A stretch of DNA of 39,672 bases from Paralactobacillus_A sp963926925 (GCA_963926925.1 CAWUZD010000043.1:1-39672); one strand, 5' to 3'; positions 23,774 to 33,514 are shown, counted from the first letter of the stretch. The notes: a model not told the origin generated them from the letters alone. Translations and numbers: made by a program.

Positions 23774-25471
23774 TTACATTTCAGCTGGTGCTTTAACACC
23801 TAATAATGCTAAGGCGTTTTGTAAAACAATGCTTACACTTTCAACTAAAGCTAACCGTGCATTCTTTTCATCGTCATCAACTAATACTTTGCTGTTAGCG
23901 TAGTACTTGTTAAATGCCTTTGATAAGTGTAATGCATATTTAGCAATAACAGATGGTTCATAATCATTATTAGCACGCATAACTGTTGCTGGGTAATCAC
24001 CTAATAATTTCAAAATGTCCCAAGCGTTAGCATCGCTTAATTGCAAAGCACTTTGTGGGTCAATGTGTTTAACATTCGCTTTCCGCAAGATACTTTGTGC
24101 ACGAACGTTAGTGTATTGAACATATGGACCAGTTTCACCTTCAAAACGAACAACTTCTTCCAAGTTGAAGTCAAAACTATCTAACCGGTTATTCTTCAAG
24201 TCATGGAAAATAACTGCACCAACACCAACATCATGAGCAACTTCTTCTTTGTTTGGCAAATCAGGATGTTTTTCATTGATTTGTTTCAAAGCTAATTTGG
24301 TAGCATCTTGTAAAACATTTTCAAGTAATACAATGTTACCTTTCCGGGTTGATAACTTCTTACCATTTTGGGTAATCAAACCGAAACCAATGTATTGAAT
24401 ATCCTTGGCCCATTCGTCACCCATTAAGCTCAAAACAGCTTTAAGTTGTTTGAAGTGTTCTTGTTGTTCCAAACCAACTACATATAATGATTTAACAAAG
24501 TGGAAGGTATCGTGCCGATAAATAGCTGTTGCCAAATCACGGGTGATGTATAAAGTTGCACCGTCTGATTTCAAAATTAATGCAGGATTCAAGTTGAACT
24601 TATCGAGGTTAACGATTTCAGCACCACGACTCTTTTCAAGAAGATGCTTTTGCTTCAATTCATCAACAACAGCTTGCATCTTATCGTTATAGAATGATTC
24701 ACCAGTGTAGTGATCAAAGTCAATGCCTAATTCTTCATAAATCCGCTTGAATTCTTTAAGTGATTCATCACGGAACCATGTCCATAAGTAAGTTGCCTTT
24801 TCATCGCCATCTTCGAGTTTCTTAAACCATAACCGTGCTTCATCATTAAGTTCAGGATTGGTTTCGGCTTCTTTATGGAACCGAACATAGTACTTCAATA
24901 AAGTATTAATTGGATCCTTCTTAACGTCAGCTTCATTGCCCCACTTCATGTAAGCCACCATTAACTTACCAAATTGGGTGCCCCAGTCACCTAAGTGATT
25001 GATTTTAATTGGATGGTAACCAACTTTGGTAATAATATTGGCAATTGCGTTACCAATAACAGTTGACCGTAAGTGACCCATTGAAAATGGCTTAGCAATG
25101 TTAGGGCTAGACATATCAATTGTAACGTTGCCACCCTTACCAACATTAGCATCACCATAATGATCTTGCTGGGTTAAGATTGTTTGTAAAACATTAGCTG
25201 AGTAGTTAGTCTTGTTTAAGAAGAAGTTGACATAAGCGCCCGTTGCTTGTACTTTTTCAAAAGCACGCTTGTCTAACTTATCAACAATGTCACTAGCAAT
25301 TTGTTGAGGAGCTTGATGACGAAGTTTAGCTAACATAAATGTTGGAAAGGCATAGTCACCTAAGTCTGATGTCTTAGGAATTTCAATCATGTTAGTAATT
25401 TCGTCTTTATTCAATTCACCGTCTAAAACGGTACTTAAAGTATCAATTACTTGTTGTTTTTGATCCATCAT
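23774..25471 (-). CDS. argS: Arginyl-tRNA synthetase
   Basis: 565 residues. Class I synthetase: an N-terminal Add1 domain (about 1-100), the HIGH-like motif in SPNIAKPFSMGHLRST, and the KMSKS-equivalent KKLSTRKGN, followed by the helical DALR anticodon-binding domain (ending LVESVSIVLQNALALLGVKAPAEM). It charges tRNA-Arg. Two ATG codons in tandem; the second, 7 bases after AGGAGG, is as likely as the first. Controlled by a T-box leader upstream, so expression follows uncharged tRNA-Arg. A terminator separates it from argR. Confidence 0.97.
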   Translation of the reverse strand: MMDQKQQVIDTLSTVLDGELNKDEITNMIEIPKTSDLGDYAFPTFMLAKLRHQAPQQIASDIVDKLDKRAFEKVQATGAYVNFFLNKTNYSANVLQTILTQQDHYGDANVGKGGNVTIDMSSPNIAKPFSMGHLRSTVIGNAIANIITKVGYHPIKINHLGDWGTQFGKLMVAYMKWGNEADVKKDPINTLLKYYVRFHKEAETNPELNDEARLWFKKLEDGDEKATYLWTWFRDESLKEFKRIYEELGIDFDHYTGESFYNDKMQAVVDELKQKHLLEKSRGAEIVNLDKFNLNPALILKSDGATLYITRDLATAIYRHDTFHFVKSLYVVGLEQQEHFKQLKAVLSLMGDEWAKDIQYIGFGLITQNGKKLSTRKGNIVLLENVLQDATKLALKQINEKHPDLPNKEEVAHDVGVGAVIFHDLKNNRLDSFDFNLEEVVRFEGETGPYVQYTNVRAQSILRKANVKHIDPQSALQLSDANAWDILKLLGDYPATVMRANNDYEPSVIAKYALHLSKAFNKYYANSKVLVDDDEKNARLALVESVSIVLQNALALLGVKAPAEM

Positions 25472-25489
25472 TAATCCTCCTTGTTAAAA

Positions 25490-25520
25490 TAAAAAATCTC
25501 TTCCTTAAATAAGGAAGAGA
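25490..25520 (-). terminator. Attenuator terminator of the argS T-box
   Basis: Perfect 10-bp stem TCTCTTCCTT/AAGGAAGAGA with a 4-base ATTT loop and a following T6, just before the argS ribosome site. Confidence 0.9.
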
Positions 25521-25680
25521 CGAGATTAGATTACCCGCGGTACCACTCTACTTGATACGAAGATCCGCTTTTAAATATTAAAATGAGCTATTCTCCAAAG
25601 CGCGCCGCTAATGCATCATGATTTGGTTCACACTGTTCCAAACTCACTGTGCATGATAATCATTAACCATTCTTTTTCAT
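25490..25680 (-). promoter_or_regulatory. T-box riboswitch of argS
   Basis: The minus strand holds the T-box antiterminator sequence AGAGTGGTACCGCGGG (25532-25547) with TGGTACCGCG pairing to the tRNA acceptor end, preceded by a Stem I with GUUUGG/CCAAAU distal hairpin and GGAGAATAGCTC. An intrinsic terminator (TCTCTTCCTTA stem, 25497-25520, then T6) follows. The specifier in the AGCGGCGCGC segment offers CGG or CGC, both arginine codons; I could not decide which. Uncharged tRNA-Arg is expected to favour the antiterminator and argS expression. Confidence 0.93.
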
Positions 25681-25685
25681 CGAAT

Positions 25686-25691
25686 ATTATA
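25686..25691 (-). promoter_or_regulatory. -10 box of the argS leader
   Basis: TATAAT on the minus strand, about 7 bases before the leader RNA start; -35 region AT-rich and weak. It lies in the 40 bases after the polC stop codon. Confidence 0.5.
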
Positions 25692-25732
25692 CTTTATATT
25701 TTAAATTTTCTTAATTAATAAATCAACCAATA

Positions 25733-28700
25733 TTATAAAAGATCGTCAAATAATGATAATTGGTTTTCATCAGGTAATTGGTCAAGAATATGGTTAGTTG
25801 TCATGTAATCAATCAATGTCTTTGAAACCTTACCACGATTTGCTAAATCTTCCTTAGATAGGAACGGGCGTTCTTCACGGGCAGCAACAATTTGTTTAGC
25901 AACGTTATCACCTAATCCTGGCACTGCTCGGAATGGTGCTAAAATGGTGTGATCATCAATAATAGTAAAGTCATGGGCTTCAGATTTATCAATATCAACC
26001 ATTTTAATCGTAATGCCACGTTCAAGACATTCATTGGCAACTTCAAGAATAGTAAGTAAGTTCTTTTCCTTCGTTGTTGCTTCATTTCCCTTCGCGTCAA
26101 TTTCGTCCATTGCTTTCTTAACGGCTTCCTTACCATGTGCCATCGCAACCAAATCAAAGTCATCAGCCCGCACTGAGAAGTAAGCGGCATAGTACACTAC
26201 CGGGAAGTATACCTTAAAGTAAGCAATTCGTAACGCCATCAAAACATACGCTGTTGCATGAGCCTTTGGGAACATATATTTAATCTTTAAACATGATTGA
26301 ATATACCATTCTGGCACATTCGGATTATCGCGCATGTCTTTTTGCCAATCTTCAGGAATACCTTTTCCTTTACGGACATGTTCCATAATTTGGAATGATT
26401 CACTAGGATCCATCCCCCAGTGAATTAAGTCCATCATGATGTTATCACGACAACCAATACATTCCTTCAAAGTAATTACGCCATCTTTAATTAAAGATTC
26501 GGCATTGCCTAACCATACATCAGTTCCGTGTGACAAACCAGAAATTTGTAGTAATTCTGAGAAAGTGGTTGGTTTAGTTTCTTCAAGCATCCCACGGACA
26601 AAACGCGTTCCAAATTCAGGAACCCCTAATGTCCCCATCTTTGAGCGAATTTGTTCAGGGGTTACACCTAATGATTCTGTACCTGAGAATAACGCCATCA
26701 CTCCAGGATCATCAGTAGGAATTGAACGCGGATCAATGCCCGATAAATCTTGTAACATCCGCAACATCGTCGGATCATCATGCCCTAAAACGTCCATTTT
26801 CAGAATATTATCGTGAATGGAATGGAAGTCAAAGTGCGTGGTTTGCCAAGTTGCTGAAAGATCATCAGCTGGGTATTGAATAGGTGTAAAGTCATAAATA
26901 TCCATATAATCAGGCACAATCAAAATACCAGCTGGATGCTGACCAGTTGTCCGCTTAACGCCAGTTGCTCCAGCGGCTAAGCGATCAACTTCAGCATTAC
27001 GGAACGTCTTACCACTATCCCGTTCATAAGCCTTAACATAACCATAGGCAGTTTTATCAGCCACAGTACCAATGGTCCCAGCCCGATAAGCATTGTGCTC
27101 ACCGAACATAACCTTAATATACTGGTGCGCAACCGGTTGATAGTCACCAGAGAAGTTCAAGTCAATATCAGGAACTTTATCACCATGGAAACCTAAGAAA
27201 GTTTCAAACGGAATATCCTGGCCATCCTTAACTAAATCAGCACCACATTGTGGGCACTTCTTATCAGGTAAGTCGAAGCCAGAACCAACTTCACCATGAG
27301 TAAAGAATTCAGAATATTGACATTGTGGGCACCGGTAATGTGGTGGTAATGGGTTAACTTCAGTAATTCCTGTCATCGTCGCTGCTAAACTTGAACCAAC
27401 AGAACCACGGGAACCAACCAAATAACCATCCTTATTACTCTTAGCAACTAACCGTTGCGCAATTAAATAAATCACTGAATAACCATTATCAATGATACTA
27501 TTCAATTCCCGTTCAAGGCGCTTTTGGACAATTTCTGGTAATGGGTTGCCATACAATTCATAGGCCCGTTGCATGGCGCGGTTCCGAATTTCATCTTCAG
27601 CACCAGGCATTTTAGGTGTGTACAATTTATCCTTAACTGGTACCACATCATCAACCATATCAGCAACTTTGTGTGGATTTTCAACAACAATTTGATGAGC
27701 TAATTCATCACCTAAAAAGGCAAAGTCATTTAACATTTCATCAGTTGTCCGAAAATGAGCATCAGGCCATTGTGCATACCGATTAAGACGGTTAGCGCCA
27801 CCTAACGAATTAATTAAAATGCGCCGGTAAATCGCATCTTCCGTATTAAGATAGTGAACATCCCCACTAGCCACAACTGGCTTGTTTAATTCATTACCAA
27901 TTTTAATGATGTTCTTGATAATATCTTGTAAAGTAGCATCGTCCTTTACCAATTCTTGTTCTTTCAAAAGAATATAAAGTGGTAATGGTTGTACTTCAAG
28001 ATAATCATAGAAGCGTGCTTTTTGTAAGGCTTCGTCATAGCCTTTTTGCATCATCGCAGTAAACACTTCACCATCGCTGCAAGCAGAACCAACTAAAATA
28101 CCATCCCGATACTTAATTAATTCACTCCGCGGAATACGTGGCATTCGGTAGTAATACTTAATCATTGATTTGGAAACAAGTTTAAATAAGTTCTTCAAGC
28201 CAGCTTGAGTTTGGGCAAGCAAAATCACATGTGATGGCCGTGATTGTTTATAAGCTTCACCTTCACCAACATGTTCATTTAATTGGTCCAAATAATCCAT
28301 GTGGAACCGTTCGGAAGCTTCTTTTTCCATCGCAAACAATAATTTACCGGTTGCTTCCGCATCCGCATTAGCCCGGTGGTGGTGTTCCAAGTTAATTTGG
28401 TAACGTTTAGATAAGAAGTCCAACTTATGGTTCTTTAATTCTGGGTTTAATAACCGTGATAATTCCAAGGTATCAATAATTGGATTACTAATACTTGGTT
28501 CATGATAACGATGATAGCCAGCATTTAAAAAGCCCACATCGAAGGTAACGTTATGACCAACCATAATGGTCCCTTCACAGAACTTCCGGAATAAATCAAA
28601 GACTTCTTTTTCTGACTTAGAGCCTTTAACCATATCATCAGTAATGTGAGTTAAATTAATAGTTAATTCTGATAATGGATGACCAGGATCAATAAATTCT

Positions 28701-30091
28701 TCAAATTCATCAATCACTTCATTATTCTTCATTTTGACCGCAGCTAATTCAATAACACGGTCATAAACTGCTGATAAACCAGTTGTTTCCACGTCAAAAA
28801 CAACATAAGTGCTATCTTTCAAAGCACGATGTTCATCATTGTTATAAGCAATCGGATTACCATCATTTACTAAGTTAGCTTCAACACCATATAAAATTTT
28901 GACACCATACTTTTTACCAGCTGCATAAGCTTCTGGATAAGCTTGTAAACCGGAGTGATCAGTTACCGCAATGGCTTGATGACCCCAGTCATGAGCTTGT
29001 TTGACGTAGTCAGTAATACTATTAATGGCATCCATTTGGCTCATATTAGTGTGCAAGTGTAATTCAATACGCTTGTCACCTTCAGCTGTATCTTGCCGTT
29101 GTTGGTGACTAATTTGGACTAAGTCACTAGCATTAACTACCAAATCACGCATGAAGTTATCTTCTTGTACACTACCACGAATCTTAACCCACATGCCTTT
29201 TTTAAGCGCATCAAAAGCTTCGTCATCCTTGTCGCCACGTGAAAACTTCTTAACGGCAAATGAAGATGTGTAGTCAGTTACTTTTAGGGTTAATAATTTC
29301 CGACCGGACCGTAATTGCCGTACTTCCTTAGCAAAAATGTAACCAGCAATTACTACAGAACGTTCTTCTTCATTGATAGTTGCCATTTGTTGCGCAGGTG
29401 TTTGAGGATCTAATTTCCGACCAAAGGCAATTGCTCCAGCGACAGCTGAAGCAGCTGATGTTGCTTTATGTTGTTGCTGTGCCGGCGTTTGGGGCTGTGT
29501 CGCCTTTTGGGTTACTTGCGCTTGCATATTTTCAGCTTCTTGAGCGGCCATTTGGGCTTGTTGAGCTTGAAATTCTTCAATTTGGGCTTGACTAGCGGCT
29601 TCATCAACTACCACATTAATCTTAAAGGCTGGAAAACCAACACTTTCATAACCATGTTCAATAGCTTGCAAAACATTTTTGTTTAAGAAATCAGCCATGA
29701 CACTATTATCAGCTGTTAAAACAATCCGCTTGTCTTCAATATAAGGCGCATTCTTAGGCATTAAATTAGCAGAAAGATGTTGTTGCGTAATGATATATTG
29801 CCAATAATCACGTAGTAATTCATCAGAAATTTGCGCATTATCAACATTTACAACCACACTAACATGCGCAATATCTTGAAAGGCTTGAGCTAAATGTTGT
29901 TTGAAGGCCACGAAAACAGCCGCTGGAAGAATTTGTTCAAAAAAAAGATGAAATTCCCAACGTTGTGATTTTTCATGAACAACTACTGTATCAACTTTAC
30001 CAGTTTGTAATTCAGCATTACTGGTAAAGTGTGCTGGTAATTGAATTTGCGTTAATAATGTTTCAAATAATGCGTGTTTATCTTCTGCCAT
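25733..30091 (-). CDS. polC: DNA polymerase III, PolC-type alpha subunit
   Basis: 1452 residues. In order: an N-terminal domain; an Ala/Gln-rich linker at about 170-220 with a repeated PQTPAQQ; an OB-fold; a PHP domain opening with HLHTNMSQMDAI; a DEDDh proofreading exonuclease (FDVETTGLS, GHNVTFDVGFLN); a second PHP part; the zinc finger with CPQC and CPQC; and the polymerase core with DIDLNFSGDYQ carrying catalytic aspartates, then GTIGTVADKTAYGYVKAYE. This is the replicative leading-strand polymerase of low-GC Gram-positives. ATG start with weak AGGG. Sits after proS, as in other Lactobacillaceae. Confidence 0.97.
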   Translation of the reverse strand: MAEDKHALFETLLTQIQLPAHFTSNAELQTGKVDTVVVHEKSQRWEFHLFFEQILPAAVFVAFKQHLAQAFQDIAHVSVVVNVDNAQISDELLRDYWQYIITQQHLSANLMPKNAPYIEDKRIVLTADNSVMADFLNKNVLQAIEHGYESVGFPAFKINVVVDEAASQAQIEEFQAQQAQMAAQEAENMQAQVTQKATQPQTPAQQQHKATSAASAVAGAIAFGRKLDPQTPAQQMATINEEERSVVIAGYIFAKEVRQLRSGRKLLTLKVTDYTSSFAVKKFSRGDKDDEAFDALKKGMWVKIRGSVQEDNFMRDLVVNASDLVQISHQQRQDTAEGDKRIELHLHTNMSQMDAINSITDYVKQAHDWGHQAIAVTDHSGLQAYPEAYAAGKKYGVKILYGVEANLVNDGNPIAYNNDEHRALKDSTYVVFDVETTGLSAVYDRVIELAAVKMKNNEVIDEFEEFIDPGHPLSELTINLTHITDDMVKGSKSEKEVFDLFRKFCEGTIMVGHNVTFDVGFLNAGYHRYHEPSISNPIIDTLELSRLLNPELKNHKLDFLSKRYQINLEHHHRANADAEATGKLLFAMEKEASERFHMDYLDQLNEHVGEGEAYKQSRPSHVILLAQTQAGLKNLFKLVSKSMIKYYYRMPRIPRSELIKYRDGILVGSACSDGEVFTAMMQKGYDEALQKARFYDYLEVQPLPLYILLKEQELVKDDATLQDIIKNIIKIGNELNKPVVASGDVHYLNTEDAIYRRILINSLGGANRLNRYAQWPDAHFRTTDEMLNDFAFLGDELAHQIVVENPHKVADMVDDVVPVKDKLYTPKMPGAEDEIRNRAMQRAYELYGNPLPEIVQKRLERELNSIIDNGYSVIYLIAQRLVAKSNKDGYLVGSRGSVGSSLAATMTGITEVNPLPPHYRCPQCQYSEFFTHGEVGSGFDLPDKKCPQCGADLVKDGQDIPFETFLGFHGDKVPDIDLNFSGDYQPVAHQYIKVMFGEHNAYRAGTIGTVADKTAYGYVKAYERDSGKTFRNAEVDRLAAGATGVKRTTGQHPAGILIVPDYMDIYDFTPIQYPADDLSATWQTTHFDFHSIHDNILKMDVLGHDDPTMLRMLQDLSGIDPRSIPTDDPGVMALFSGTESLGVTPEQIRSKMGTLGVPEFGTRFVRGMLEETKPTTFSELLQISGLSHGTDVWLGNAESLIKDGVITLKECIGCRDNIMMDLIHWGMDPSESFQIMEHVRKGKGIPEDWQKDMRDNPNVPEWYIQSCLKIKYMFPKAHATAYVLMALRIAYFKVYFPVVYYAAYFSVRADDFDLVAMAHGKEAVKKAMDEIDAKGNEATTKEKNLLTILEVANECLERGITIKMVDIDKSEAHDFTIIDDHTILAPFRAVPGLGDNVAKQIVAAREERPFLSKEDLANRGKVSKTLIDYMTTNHILDQLPDENQLSLFDDLL

Positions 30092-30116
30092 GTTCTATAC
30101 CCTATTTATTAATCTA

Positions 30117-30164
30117 CTTAAAAGACCGAATGATTATAAAACAACAATCATTCGGTCTTTAAGT
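30117..30164 (-). terminator. Terminator-like hairpin between proS and polC
   Basis: Perfect 15-bp stem AAAGACCGAATGATT (30121-30135) with its complement (30146-30160); the downstream T-run is short (TTTTAAG), so read-through into polC is likely. The 10-base loop includes part of a TATAAT sequence. Confidence 0.7.
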
Positions 30165-30182
30165 TAAACAGTTAACTAAAAA

Positions 30183-31886
30183 TTAATCTGCTAATAAATC
30201 TTTAATAGTATCCATTAATTCGTCTTGTTTAACTTCGATAACTTCGCCAGTTTTACGAACCTTAACTTCAACAATGCCATCACTAATCTTCTTACCAACA
30301 ACAATTCGTAATGGTAAACCAATTAAATCAGAATCAGCAAATTTAACACCAGCCCGTTCCTTACGATCATCAAGTAATACTTGGTAACCAGCGGCTTCCA
30401 TTTGCTTAGTAATGGCTTCAGCTGTGGTAACTTGTAATTCATCTTTCATGTTAACAGGAATGACATGAAGGTCAAATGGCGCAATGTTCTTAGGCCATGC
30501 CAAGCCTTTGTCATCAGCAGTTTGTTCAGCAATTGCTGATAATAACCGACTTACCCCAATACCATAGCAACCCATAATAACTGGTTTAGTCCGACCGTTT
30601 TCGTCTAAAATATCAGCTTTCATTACTTTAGAGTAACGTGTGCCTAATTTGAAAATATGTCCAATTTCAATTCCTTTAGTAAAGTGTAAAGTACCTTGAC
30701 CATCTGGAGATGGTTCGCCTTCTTGCACAATCCGAATATCTTGGTAACTTTCAGGTTCAAAGTCGCGGCCAGGGTTAACATTTTGCCAATGATAACCATC
30801 TTCATTAGCCCCGGCATAAACATTCCGTAAGCCTTCAACAGTTAAGTCAGCAATAATCCGAATATCATCATCAACATTAACTGGCCCAATTGAACCAAAT
30901 GAAGCATGCACATATTTTTGTGCTTCTTCTGGTGTTGCCATTGCTAAGAAATCAGCATGTAAGTAGTTTTTTAACTTAACTTCGTTAATTTCAGCATTAC
31001 CACGAATAACTACTAATACTGGTTTTTCATCAGCAATGTATAAGATACTCTTCAAAATTTGATCACTATCAACATGCAAATTAGCAGCTACTTCATCAAC
31101 TGTTTTAGCATTTGGTGTAGCAACCTTAGTCAAAGCTTGCATTGGGTCAGTACTTGGTTGGACATGATAAGCACTAGTAGCCATTTCCAAATTAGCAGCA
31201 TAATCAGAACCATCTGAATAAACAATGGTATCTTCACCAATTGGCGCAATGGCACTGAATTCCATGGAATCATGACCACCCATAGCGCCAGCATCACCAA
31301 TAATGCCACGAAATTCTAAGCCGCAACGCTTAAAGATAGTAATATAAGCTTGCCGCATTTTTTCGTAAGCATCATCCAAATCTTCTTCATTAGCTGCAAA
31401 AGAATAAGCGTCCTTCATGATAAATTCACGGTTACGTAGTAAACCATAACGAGGCCGGTCTTCATCCCGGTACTTCGTTTGAATTTGGTAAAGCATTAAT
31501 GGTAACCGCTTATATGATTTGACAGTATCCCGAATTAAAGCAGTGAATGTTTCTTCATGGGTTGGTCCTAAAATAAAGTCACGATCATGACGATCCTTTA
31601 ATTTAAATAAATTAGGTCCATATGTAGCATAACGACCTGATTCTTCCCATAATTCGGCTGGTAAAATGGCAGGCATTTCCATTTCAACCGCACCAATTTT
31701 GTTCATTTCTTCTTCAACAATCTTTTCGATTTTGCGAAGAACATTATATGCTAATGGTAAGTAACTATAAACACCAGCAGCAACTGGCCGAATATAACCT
31801 GCCCGTAACATCATTTGATGACTTTTAACTTCAGCATCATTTGGTGTTTCTTTTAAAGTCGGAATAAGCATTTGTGTTTGCCGCAT
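30183..31886 (-). CDS. proS: Prolyl-tRNA synthetase, bacterial type with editing domain
   Basis: 567 residues. Class II core motifs: GYIRPVAAGVYSYLPLAY, motif 2 YRDEDRPRYGLLRNREFIMKDAYSF, and the motif 3 segment GCYGIGVSRLLSAIAEQ. The bacterial insertion (editing) domain occupies about 230-380 (YAANLEMATSAY to the glycine-rich VIRGNAEINEVKLKNYL). The C-terminal anticodon-binding domain ends it. It charges tRNA-Pro and edits mischarged Ala. ATG with AGAGAGG. Normally follows rseP directly; here the fetAB-like genes intervene. Confidence 0.97.
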   Translation of the reverse strand: MRQTQMLIPTLKETPNDAEVKSHQMMLRAGYIRPVAAGVYSYLPLAYNVLRKIEKIVEEEMNKIGAVEMEMPAILPAELWEESGRYATYGPNLFKLKDRHDRDFILGPTHEETFTALIRDTVKSYKRLPLMLYQIQTKYRDEDRPRYGLLRNREFIMKDAYSFAANEEDLDDAYEKMRQAYITIFKRCGLEFRGIIGDAGAMGGHDSMEFSAIAPIGEDTIVYSDGSDYAANLEMATSAYHVQPSTDPMQALTKVATPNAKTVDEVAANLHVDSDQILKSILYIADEKPVLVVIRGNAEINEVKLKNYLHADFLAMATPEEAQKYVHASFGSIGPVNVDDDIRIIADLTVEGLRNVYAGANEDGYHWQNVNPGRDFEPESYQDIRIVQEGEPSPDGQGTLHFTKGIEIGHIFKLGTRYSKVMKADILDENGRTKPVIMGCYGIGVSRLLSAIAEQTADDKGLAWPKNIAPFDLHVIPVNMKDELQVTTAEAITKQMEAAGYQVLLDDRKERAGVKFADSDLIGLPLRIVVGKKISDGIVEVKVRKTGEVIEVKQDELMDTIKDLLAD

Positions 31887-31997
31887 GAATATAACCTCTC
31901 TGCTTTTAAATAGTATTAATCTTAGTTTACTTTAATTATTAAAAATCGTAAAGAGTTGAAATAGGTATTTATTTTAGTAAATTTAAAAGTTAAGCAT

Positions 31998-32003
31998 TAT
32001 AAT
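31998..32003 (+). promoter_or_regulatory. -10 box of the fetAB-like operon
   Basis: Perfect TATAAT, about 107 bases before the fetA start; -35 not convincing. The implied leader is about 100 bases and carries the terminator-like hairpin at 32039-32094. Confidence 0.4.
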
Positions 32004-32038
32004 TAGCTTGTGAGGAAAATTAGTTATTTATTATACAT

Positions 32039-32094
32039 AAAATGTCTATTTTTTATTGTATTTTTTATGATACATTGAAAATAGACATTTTTTT
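32039..32094 (+). terminator. Terminator-like inverted repeat in the fetA leader
   Basis: Perfect 14-base arms AAAATGTCTATTTT (32039-32052) and its complement (32078-32091), with an inner TGTAT/ATACA stem, followed by a run of seven T. It lies between promoter and ribosome site AAGG (32097-32100), so it looks like an attenuator, though it may also be an operator palindrome. Confidence 0.6.
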
Positions 32095-32109
32095 ATAAGG
32101 AAAATAATT

Positions 32110-32763
32110 ATGAAACCAATTATTCAAGCATTACATATCACCTATCAAGATGAACATCATGAAACTATCCTCAAGGATATTAACTTTCAAGTGTTACCAG
32201 GACAATGCTTAACAATTACTGGTCCTTCAGGTGCGGGTAAAAGTACTCTCTTAAAAATCGTGGCTTCACTAGTTACACAAACAAGTGGCCAAATTTTATT
32301 TAATGGTGAAGATACACTTAAAATTACGCCAACTGTTTATCGCCAAGCGGTTTCATATTGCTACCAACAACCAACGTTATTTGGCAAAACTGTCGCTGAT
32401 AATCTCTATTATCCTTACCAAATTCGCGAGCAACATCCCGATGTCGCCAAGCTTAAACAACAGTTAAACCAAATGATGTTACCAGCTAATTTCTTAAATA
32501 AGAATATTACTACTCTTTCCGGTGGTGAAAAACAACGTGTAGCATTAATTAGAAACTTATTATTTAACCCACAAGTGTTATTACTTGATGAAATTACTAG
32601 TGGTCTAGACAGTGTTTCTAAGCAAATTGTCTTGCAACATATTAATACTTTACAACAGGCCGGCACAACCGTGATTAAAATTACTCATGATGAGCAACAG
32701 ATTGCGGCAGCACAACATCTTATTTATATTAAGGAAGGTCAAATTGATGAATCTCAACGTTAA
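32110..32763 (+). CDS. fetA: ABC transporter ATPase, FetA/YbbL-like
   Basis: 217 residues, short single ABC domain. Walker A GPSGAGKST (38-46), Q-loop YQQPTLFG, signature LSGGEKQRV (136-144), Walker B VLLLDEI and switch His in THDEQQIA are all intact. The size and the following UPF0014 permease identify it as the FetA-type partner; in E. coli FetAB is an iron exporter that protects against oxidative stress. Metal specificity here is inference. The two plus-strand genes are inserted between rseP and proS on the opposite strand. Confidence 0.86.
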   Translation: MKPIIQALHITYQDEHHETILKDINFQVLPGQCLTITGPSGAGKSTLLKIVASLVTQTSGQILFNGEDTLKITPTVYRQAVSYCYQQPTLFGKTVADNLYYPYQIREQHPDVAKLKQQLNQMMLPANFLNKNITTLSGGEKQRVALIRNLLFNPQVLLLDEITSGLDSVSKQIVLQHINTLQQAGTTVIKITHDEQQIAAAQHLIYIKEGQIDESQR

Positions 32764-33508
32764 TAATTTTTCACTATGTTTGGCAGCACTACTAGTCGTT
32801 ATTACCATTGGCATTAGTTGCCAACAAAAACTCGGACTTACTAAAGCCATTCTGATCAGTATTACCCGCGCAATTATTCAATTAGTAATCGTTGGTTACA
32901 TTTTGCTATATGTTTTTAAAGTTAATAATATCTTATTAACATTAGCATTAATGCTACTAATTATTTTCAACGCTTCATGGAACGCAATTCAACGTGGTAA
33001 AGCTGGTAAACATGGTGTGTTATACTCTTTCATTGCGATTTTCATTAGTACAACAATTACCATTGCTGCTTTAACTTTATCAGGTGCAATTAAATTTATT
33101 CCAATGCAAGTCGTGCCAATTTCCGGAATGATTGCCAGCAATATTATGGTAGCAATTAGTTTATGTTATCGTGAATTAAATAATGCTTTTAAAACGCATT
33201 ACCAACAACTTTTAGAAAAATTAGCATTAGGCGCAACGCCAGCCCAAGCATCAAAGGCAATTATTCATCACACTATTAAAACCGGGATGTTACCAACAAT
33301 TAATTCTGCTAAAACAGTTGGACTAGTTAGTCTTCCCGGCATGATGACCGGTTTAATCTTTGCCGGCGTTAATCCGGTTCATGCCATTAAGTACCAAATT
33401 ATGGTTACCTTTATGTTAATGGCCGCCACTAGTATGGGTACCATTATTGCCGTTTACTTAACTTATCACAATCACTTTAATAAACGTATGCAATTAATTA
33501 ATATTTAG
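32747..33508 (+). CDS. fetB: ABC transporter permease, FetB/YbbM (UPF0014) family
   Basis: 253 residues. Start ATG at 32747 after AAGGAAGG, 7 bases; it overlaps the fetA end by 17 bases, so the pair is coupled. An in-frame ATG farther upstream lies inside fetA and has no ribosome site. About seven membrane segments. The UPF0014 hallmarks are RAIIQLVIVGYIL, PISGMIASNIMVAISLCYREL, and VGLVSLPGMMTGLIFAGVNPVHAIKYQI. Function follows the FetAB model, iron or related metal export, by family knowledge. Confidence 0.9.
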   Translation: MNLNVNNFSLCLAALLVVITIGISCQQKLGLTKAILISITRAIIQLVIVGYILLYVFKVNNILLTLALMLLIIFNASWNAIQRGKAGKHGVLYSFIAIFISTTITIAALTLSGAIKFIPMQVVPISGMIASNIMVAISLCYRELNNAFKTHYQQLLEKLALGATPAQASKAIIHHTIKTGMLPTINSAKTVGLVSLPGMMTGLIFAGVNPVHAIKYQIMVTFMLMAATSMGTIIAVYLTYHNHFNKRMQLINI

Positions 33509-33514
33509 CTACCA

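Noticed and set aside
26436..26816. 126-codon open frame antisense to polC
   Set aside because: No ribosome site or known motif; it lies inside the strongly conserved polC gene and is a codon-bias shadow.
29380..29686. Two overlapping 71-72 codon plus-strand frames antisense to the polC linker
   Set aside because: They mirror the Gln/Ala-rich linker codons (CAA/GCA giving Leu/Cys on the other strand) and have no ribosome site.
30117..30164. Promoter with TATAAT in the loop of the proS-polC hairpin
   Set aside because: No -35 at a sensible distance; the hexamer is most likely a by-product of the AT-rich loop.
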